A DNA stretch of 9,127 bases from an uncultured Corynebacterium sp. (GTDB lineage: Bacteria > Actinomycetota > Actinomycetes > Mycobacteriales > Mycobacteriaceae), in contig CAMIPB010000048.1 of the NCBI GenBank assembly GCA_946223355.1, positions 1 through 9,127 of the forward strand. Reading direction: 5' to 3'. Shown piece by piece: positions 6,249 to 9,127 of the stretch (the first letter of the stretch is position 1; every line of letters begins with the position of its first letter). The notes beneath the pieces are model-generated. The model ran no database searches, was not told the origin of the DNA, and worked only from the letters and a program-made list of their open reading frames with translations. Position numbers and translations under genes: made by a program.

Positions 6249-7044
6249 TTCAACAAGCCCCTCACAGCAGGGCGTTGATTTGGCTGCTAATTTTCGCGCG
6301 AAGCACGATCTTGACTTAGGGCCAGTCGGCGACATTAACAATCTCATGAAGCTCGTTGATGCTGACTTCATCGTCCTCGACTTGCCAGATGACCTCGATG
6401 CGTTGACTCTTCGTGATCCTGTTTCAGGTGCCTTAACCGTAGGAATTAGCACGAGCAACTATCCTTTCCGTCAGCGTTTGACTGTCGCCCACGAAATCGG
6501 GCACATCGTGGCCGGGGACATTACGGAGGATGGTGCTTCCTTGCAATGCGATAAGACTCTTCCTCCCGAAACACGCGCAAACACCTTTGCACGCTGCGTA
6601 CTCTGCCCTGAAGAAGCGCTACAAGAGTTGCCGCAGTACGCAAATCCGGAAAAATTATTGTCCACAGTTGTCCAACGATTCCAAGTCTCTCCACACGTAG
6701 CAGCCATCCAGCTGCACCAAGCAGGTCTTATTTCGAAAGACATCAAGGAAGAGCTAAAGAATCATACCGCCAAGGGACTCGCCTCTCGCTTCGGATGGAA
6801 AGCTACGTATGACCATGCACGCAATATTGCTGCTTTGCCACGGGTGTCCGAAAGGCTCGTTGCTGATGCCTACAAGGCCTACTCCCAAGGACTCATTACC
6901 TTGTCGACTGTAGCCTTCGCCGAGCAGGTAAGCCCCGAAGAAGTAGCAGATTCACTGCACGCCGACCGGAGTTCTGTCAGCCAAAATCTCACAGGTCAGC
7001 ACGATATTGAGGCTGACCTGGATGATTTCTTCGCCAACGAATAG
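6241..7044 (+). CDS. ImmA/IrrE family zinc metallo-endopeptidase
   Basis: A 267-aa cytoplasmic peptidase. The zinc-binding HEIGH lies at residues 84-88 inside RLTVAHEIGHIVAG, and the likely third ligand is E110 in the E-T-R-A-N-T-F-A-R helix. A winged-helix-like stretch (about 139-165, VVQRFQVSPHVAAIQLHQAG) is typical of the family. The remaining C-terminal 100 residues are a helical tail with no clear match. It overlaps the XRE gene by 8 bp and is followed 7 bp later by the PIN gene. Unlike the ImmA/IrrE-type protein at 378-1520, it lacks a fused HTH, since the HTH is a separate gene here. Likely role: signal-triggered cleavage of the XRE partner. All core residues are present, so it should be active. 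Confidence 0.9.
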   Translation: MPNSTSPSQQGVDLAANFRAKHDLDLGPVGDINNLMKLVDADFIVLDLPDDLDALTLRDPVSGALTVGISTSNYPFRQRLTVAHEIGHIVAGDITEDGASLQCDKTLPPETRANTFARCVLCPEEALQELPQYANPEKLLSTVVQRFQVSPHVAAIQLHQAGLISKDIKEELKNHTAKGLASRFGWKATYDHARNIAALPRVSERLVADAYKAYSQGLITLSTVAFAEQVSPEEVADSLHADRSSVSQNLTGQHDIEADLDDFFANE

Positions 7045-7051
7045 TTTCACC

Positions 7052-7513
7052 ATGACTCGAAGGTTCATCTTTGCGGACACCAGCGTGTTGCTGAATTTCA
7101 TCTGCGCCGGCGAGCAGGACCCCCTTCTCAAATTCGTGGGCGATGAGCAGCTCCACGTGCCTGCGGCAGTCAGAGACGAAGTAGAGAGAAAACTGAAAGT
7201 TCCGCGGTTCCAAAGTGGCTCGAAAACCTGGGCCTCCCTGATTACGCACGGTCACATAAAAGTTCTCGAGGATGACATGGATCGCCTCTTCAAACACATC
7301 CGTCTATTCGCGGGCCCCAGATTCTCAATCCAGGGTGGAATGGCAAAGAACCTGGGAGAATACGTCGCAATCGCTCACTGCTTAGCGCTCCTTGAGGAGG
7401 ACCCTTCGGTGAGTACCGCCATCATCATTGATGACGAAGGCGCGAAAGAGCTCATACGCAAGCGACAAGCAGCAACAGTCTTCAACACCGAAGCCGTCTT
7501 CTCCGCTGTGTGA
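7052..7513 (+). CDS. PIN domain protein, probable ribonuclease toxin
   Basis: A 153-aa protein with PIN-fold hallmarks. It begins RFIFADTSVLLNF (D9 is the first acidic site). VPAAVRDEVERK gives E43, KNLGEYVAIAHCLAL gives E103, and AIIIDDEGAKELI gives D127/D128. These fit the acidic quartet that binds divalent metal in PIN nucleases. I chose ATG 7052 over the in-frame ATG 7007 because 7052 directly precedes the conserved first strand and lies 8 bp after the peptidase stop, whereas 7007 would overlap the peptidase gene by 38 bp. The spacer is very short, so translation probably relies on coupling or a site within the end of the peptidase gene. Its position in the operon points to an effector held in check by the XRE/peptidase pair. 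The catalytic role is inferred. Confidence 0.82.
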   Translation: MTRRFIFADTSVLLNFICAGEQDPLLKFVGDEQLHVPAAVRDEVERKLKVPRFQSGSKTWASLITHGHIKVLEDDMDRLFKHIRLFAGPRFSIQGGMAKNLGEYVAIAHCLALLEEDPSVSTAIIIDDEGAKELIRKRQAATVFNTEAVFSAV

Positions 7514-7650
7514 AGCTCGGTATCCTCACCGACCGCGGCCAAACCCGCAAGGTATGGGAGAAGCTCTCAAAGTTCGATGTTCTCGCCCCTTTTGAAACAA
7601 CTCGTTTGAACGACCGCACGGTCTACCCGGCGCGCAAGGAGACTAAATGA
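7510..7650 (+). pseudogene. C-terminal relic resembling a Fic-protein tail
   Basis: A 46-codon frame (GTG 7510, overlapping the PIN stop, to TGA 7648-7650) reads LGILTDRGQTRKVWEKLSKF then DVLAPFETTRLNDRTVYPAR. The V/L-G-I-L...R-x-R-x-V-W pattern recalls the winged-helix C-terminus of Fic/DOC adenylyltransferases. The catalytic HPFxxGNGR core is absent, so at most this is a relic. It could instead be a genuine small fourth gene coupled to the PIN gene, as GTG overlaps TGA. The stop codon is part of the hairpin that follows. Confidence 0.35.
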
Positions 7651-7709
7651 CCCTCACCTGCCAGTAGCCCGGTGAGGGTCGAGCAGCTGTACATGATATA
7701 GGGCTGCTC
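7649..7709. terminator. Two adjacent hairpins ending the XRE-PIN operon
   Basis: GACCCTCACC (7649-7658) and GGTGAGGGTC (7671-7680) form a perfect 10-bp stem with a 12-base loop. Immediately next to it, GAGCAGC (7681-7687) and GCTGCTC (7703-7709) form a perfect 7-bp stem with a 15-base loop. Neither is followed by a strong T-run on either strand. They lie between the plus-strand operon and the convergent gene ending at 7762, so a bidirectional terminator is the simplest reading. Confidence 0.5.
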
Positions 7710-7761
7710 CTGACTAAACTTTGCCTCATTTAACACCATTCAGTCAAGAGCTTCAGTGCTA

Positions 7762-8643
7762 TCATCCCCAACGCCGCCTTCGATACTCAACTTGAACTGG
7801 AATCTCGTCAGGCTCTAATGGTCTGTCAGGGGTCTCACGGATGGTATATGGCGTTATCTGCTCCGCGAGTAGTTCGTGCCGGTACATTTTGGCAATCTCT
7901 GGCTCATTCTTTTCGATATGCTCAATTAGCCGCTTAGCCAAGTCAAAAAGTCTTTCTCCCTCTGCTTCAGCCGCTATTTCTCGTTCGTACTTCCGCACCG
8001 CAGCAAAACCGCACCATTCACGCCAGAGTTCAAACATCGGCCGGTAGTGCTCACAATAGAATTCCCATTGCCATCGCGCAGAATTAATTCCATGATGCTC
8101 TCGGAGCTTAAATTTCCACTCTTTCTCTTCTTTTGCCACGACCTCAAGCACTTCATCAGGAGAGACTTCCGCGAATCTTTGCACAATGCGGACTCCGCCC
8201 AAGGGAGATATTTGCAGCCCTTCCTTGCAGGGGGCGGTTAGCACTCCCTCCAAAAGCACGTCCAATGGGGAATCCACTAGCTCTTGAAGAGCTTTCGGAT
8301 CGGTGATTATGAAATCATCGCCGCTTCCCAACTCCATGGCTTCTCCTAGGCGGCAACTCTCAATCATGAAGCTTGCGGCACTGTCTTGCTCTTCCTCACC
8401 TCTTTGTGCGTTTAGTCTCACCTGATGATTCACTAGTTCATCGATCTCAGCAGCCTTCGCCCACGGTCCTTTTATTCGCGGACGTGGAACCTTTCGAATG
8501 GATCCGTCCTCAAGCTGGAGGCTATACCGGAATGAAGCCTTTCCAGAGGGCTCGATGTCAACCACCCGCGCCTTCAAGGATTGTCCCTCGATGGAATCAC
8601 TTTCTCGAAACGCAACTATGTCTCCAACTTCAACTTGGTCCAC
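7762..8643 (-). CDS. Hypothetical protein, 293 aa, unrecognised
   Basis: An intact frame from GTG 8643, with AAGGAATGGGG upstream; a TGA closes the frame 18 bp further up. I cannot assign a family. Residues about 1-60 (VGDIVAFRE, ARVVDIEPSG, SLQLEDGSIRKVPRPRIKG) read like a small all-beta barrel of SH3/Tudor type. The middle (65-170) is acidic and mixed. The last 120 residues are helical and very rich in Trp, Arg and Glu (EHHGINSARWQWEFYCEHYR, then FELWREWCGF), ending in a basic VEYRRRRWG. There are no membrane segments or signal peptide, so it should be cytoplasmic. It lies 125 bp downstream of another minus-strand gene and may be co-transcribed with it. It converges on the XRE operon. Confidence 0.72.
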   Translation of the reverse strand: MDQVEVGDIVAFRESDSIEGQSLKARVVDIEPSGKASFRYSLQLEDGSIRKVPRPRIKGPWAKAAEIDELVNHQVRLNAQRGEEEQDSAASFMIESCRLGEAMELGSGDDFIITDPKALQELVDSPLDVLLEGVLTAPCKEGLQISPLGGVRIVQRFAEVSPDEVLEVVAKEEKEWKFKLREHHGINSARWQWEFYCEHYRPMFELWREWCGFAAVRKYEREIAAEAEGERLFDLAKRLIEHIEKNEPEIAKMYRHELLAEQITPYTIRETPDRPLEPDEIPVQVEYRRRRWG

Positions 8644-8768
8644 GCCCTTGCCCCATTCCTTGTGTCATCGTGTGTGCCCTAACTGTTACCGCAAAGTCTA
8701 GTGCCAGCTCATACGGTCTGCGCTTTACTCATCGTTAGCTCGCTGCTTGCCGTCCGACTGTGCACGGT

Positions 8769-9127
8769 TTAGGCCGAGGGAACTTTAGCCGGCTCAGCAG
8801 AAACAGTAGCCTCGCCTTTCAAGCTGCCCACGAAAGCAGAAAGCACCCCTCGCTCTTCCATATCCATCAGGGTGCCTCGGATGGCAAGGATTTGCATTGA
8901 CACTCCCCGTCCCTCGGATTCGGCCTCAGCGATCACCCTCGCCAGTGCATCGGCCACGCTTTCCGATGCCCCAATCTCCACACAATGCATCCCCCGCTGC
9001 AGTCCTTTCTCCTCACGGAATTCCTTGGGCCCAATCGCTTTATCGGCCGGCAAGTCAAGATAGGACAAGCAGAAGTAGTCAGGCAGCCCAGCACGTGTCA
9101 GATCACGCAGGAATCCGATGGGTTTGG
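8769..9127 (-). CDS. C-terminal part of an unidentified protein (partial)
   Basis: The frame is open from the right edge to TAA 8771-8769, giving 119 residues. A TTG at 9068 exists, but the frame continues upstream with good composition (KPIGFLRDLTRAGLPDYFC), so the real start lies outside the window. The visible part has an acidic and polar core (GPKEFREEKGLQRGMHCVEI, then SVADALARVIAEAESEGRG) and a flexible Ala/Pro/Val-rich tail ending AEPAKVPSA. No family is recognised. It is the upstream neighbour, in the same direction, of the 293-aa hypothetical gene. Confidence 0.68.
   Translation of the reverse strand, partial: KPIGFLRDLTRAGLPDYFCLSYLDLPADKAIGPKEFREEKGLQRGMHCVEIGASESVADALARVIAEAESEGRGVSMQILAIRGTLMDMEERGVLSAFVGSLKGEATVSAEPAKVPSA

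Noticed and set aside
1..9127. CRISPR array or IS element
   Set aside because: No regularly spaced direct repeats, transposase motifs or terminal inverted repeats with target duplications were found.

Overview
The window most likely comes from a high-G+C Gram-positive bacterium, with Corynebacterium (diphtheriae/ulcerans/pseudotuberculosis type) my best guess. This rests on the overall base composition, frequent GTG/TTG starts with purine-rich Shine-Dalgarno sequences, an actinobacterial-looking tRNA, and the style of the protein sequences. No housekeeping marker fixes the genus, so this is inference. The region reads as accessory DNA with many decaying genes rather than a conserved core operon.

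Layout. At the left edge is the tail of an unidentified plus-strand gene (1-106). It converges on a minus-strand pair: a GTG-started HTH/ImmA-IrrE zinc peptidase (378-1520) and, just downstream, a truncated DUF4411 PIN-type protein (129-359). A gene-poor stretch (1521-2144) holds inverted repeats and a possible small ORF. Next come a minus-strand TauC/SsuC-type ABC permease with no partner in view (2145-2960) and two broken genes that converge on a large nested hairpin: a DUF3800 gene with a single frameshift (3209-3876, +) and an EcsC-family gene with at least three frame changes (4042-4718, -). A CAU-anticodon tRNA with its own intrinsic terminator follows on the minus strand (5191-5264; terminator 5141-5179). 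After it is another gene-poor stretch containing the relic of a coding sequence (about 5341-5605).

The best preserved unit is a plus-strand operon at 5865-7513. A near-consensus promoter overlaps a 28-bp palindromic operator. It is followed by an XRE repressor-like protein, an ImmA/IrrE zinc peptidase overlapping it by 8 bp, and a PIN-domain protein 7 bp further on with a plausible set of acidic catalytic residues. A short Fic-tail-like relic and two adjacent hairpins (7649-7709) end the unit. The right end carries two unrecognised minus-strand genes: a 293-aa protein and, upstream of it, the C-terminal part of a gene that runs off the window.

How the genes may work together. Two HTH + ImmA/IrrE + PIN modules of different architecture lie about 4.4 kb apart. 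In the left one the HTH is fused to the peptidase and the PIN gene is cut short. In the right one HTH, peptidase and PIN are three separate genes that look intact. The likely logic, inferred from ImmR-ImmA and DdrO-IrrE pairs, is that the XRE protein represses the operon and restrains the system, and the peptidase cleaves the repressor upon a signal, releasing a PIN ribonuclease. The right-hand three-gene module and the unknown 293-aa protein with its upstream neighbour are the most interesting targets.
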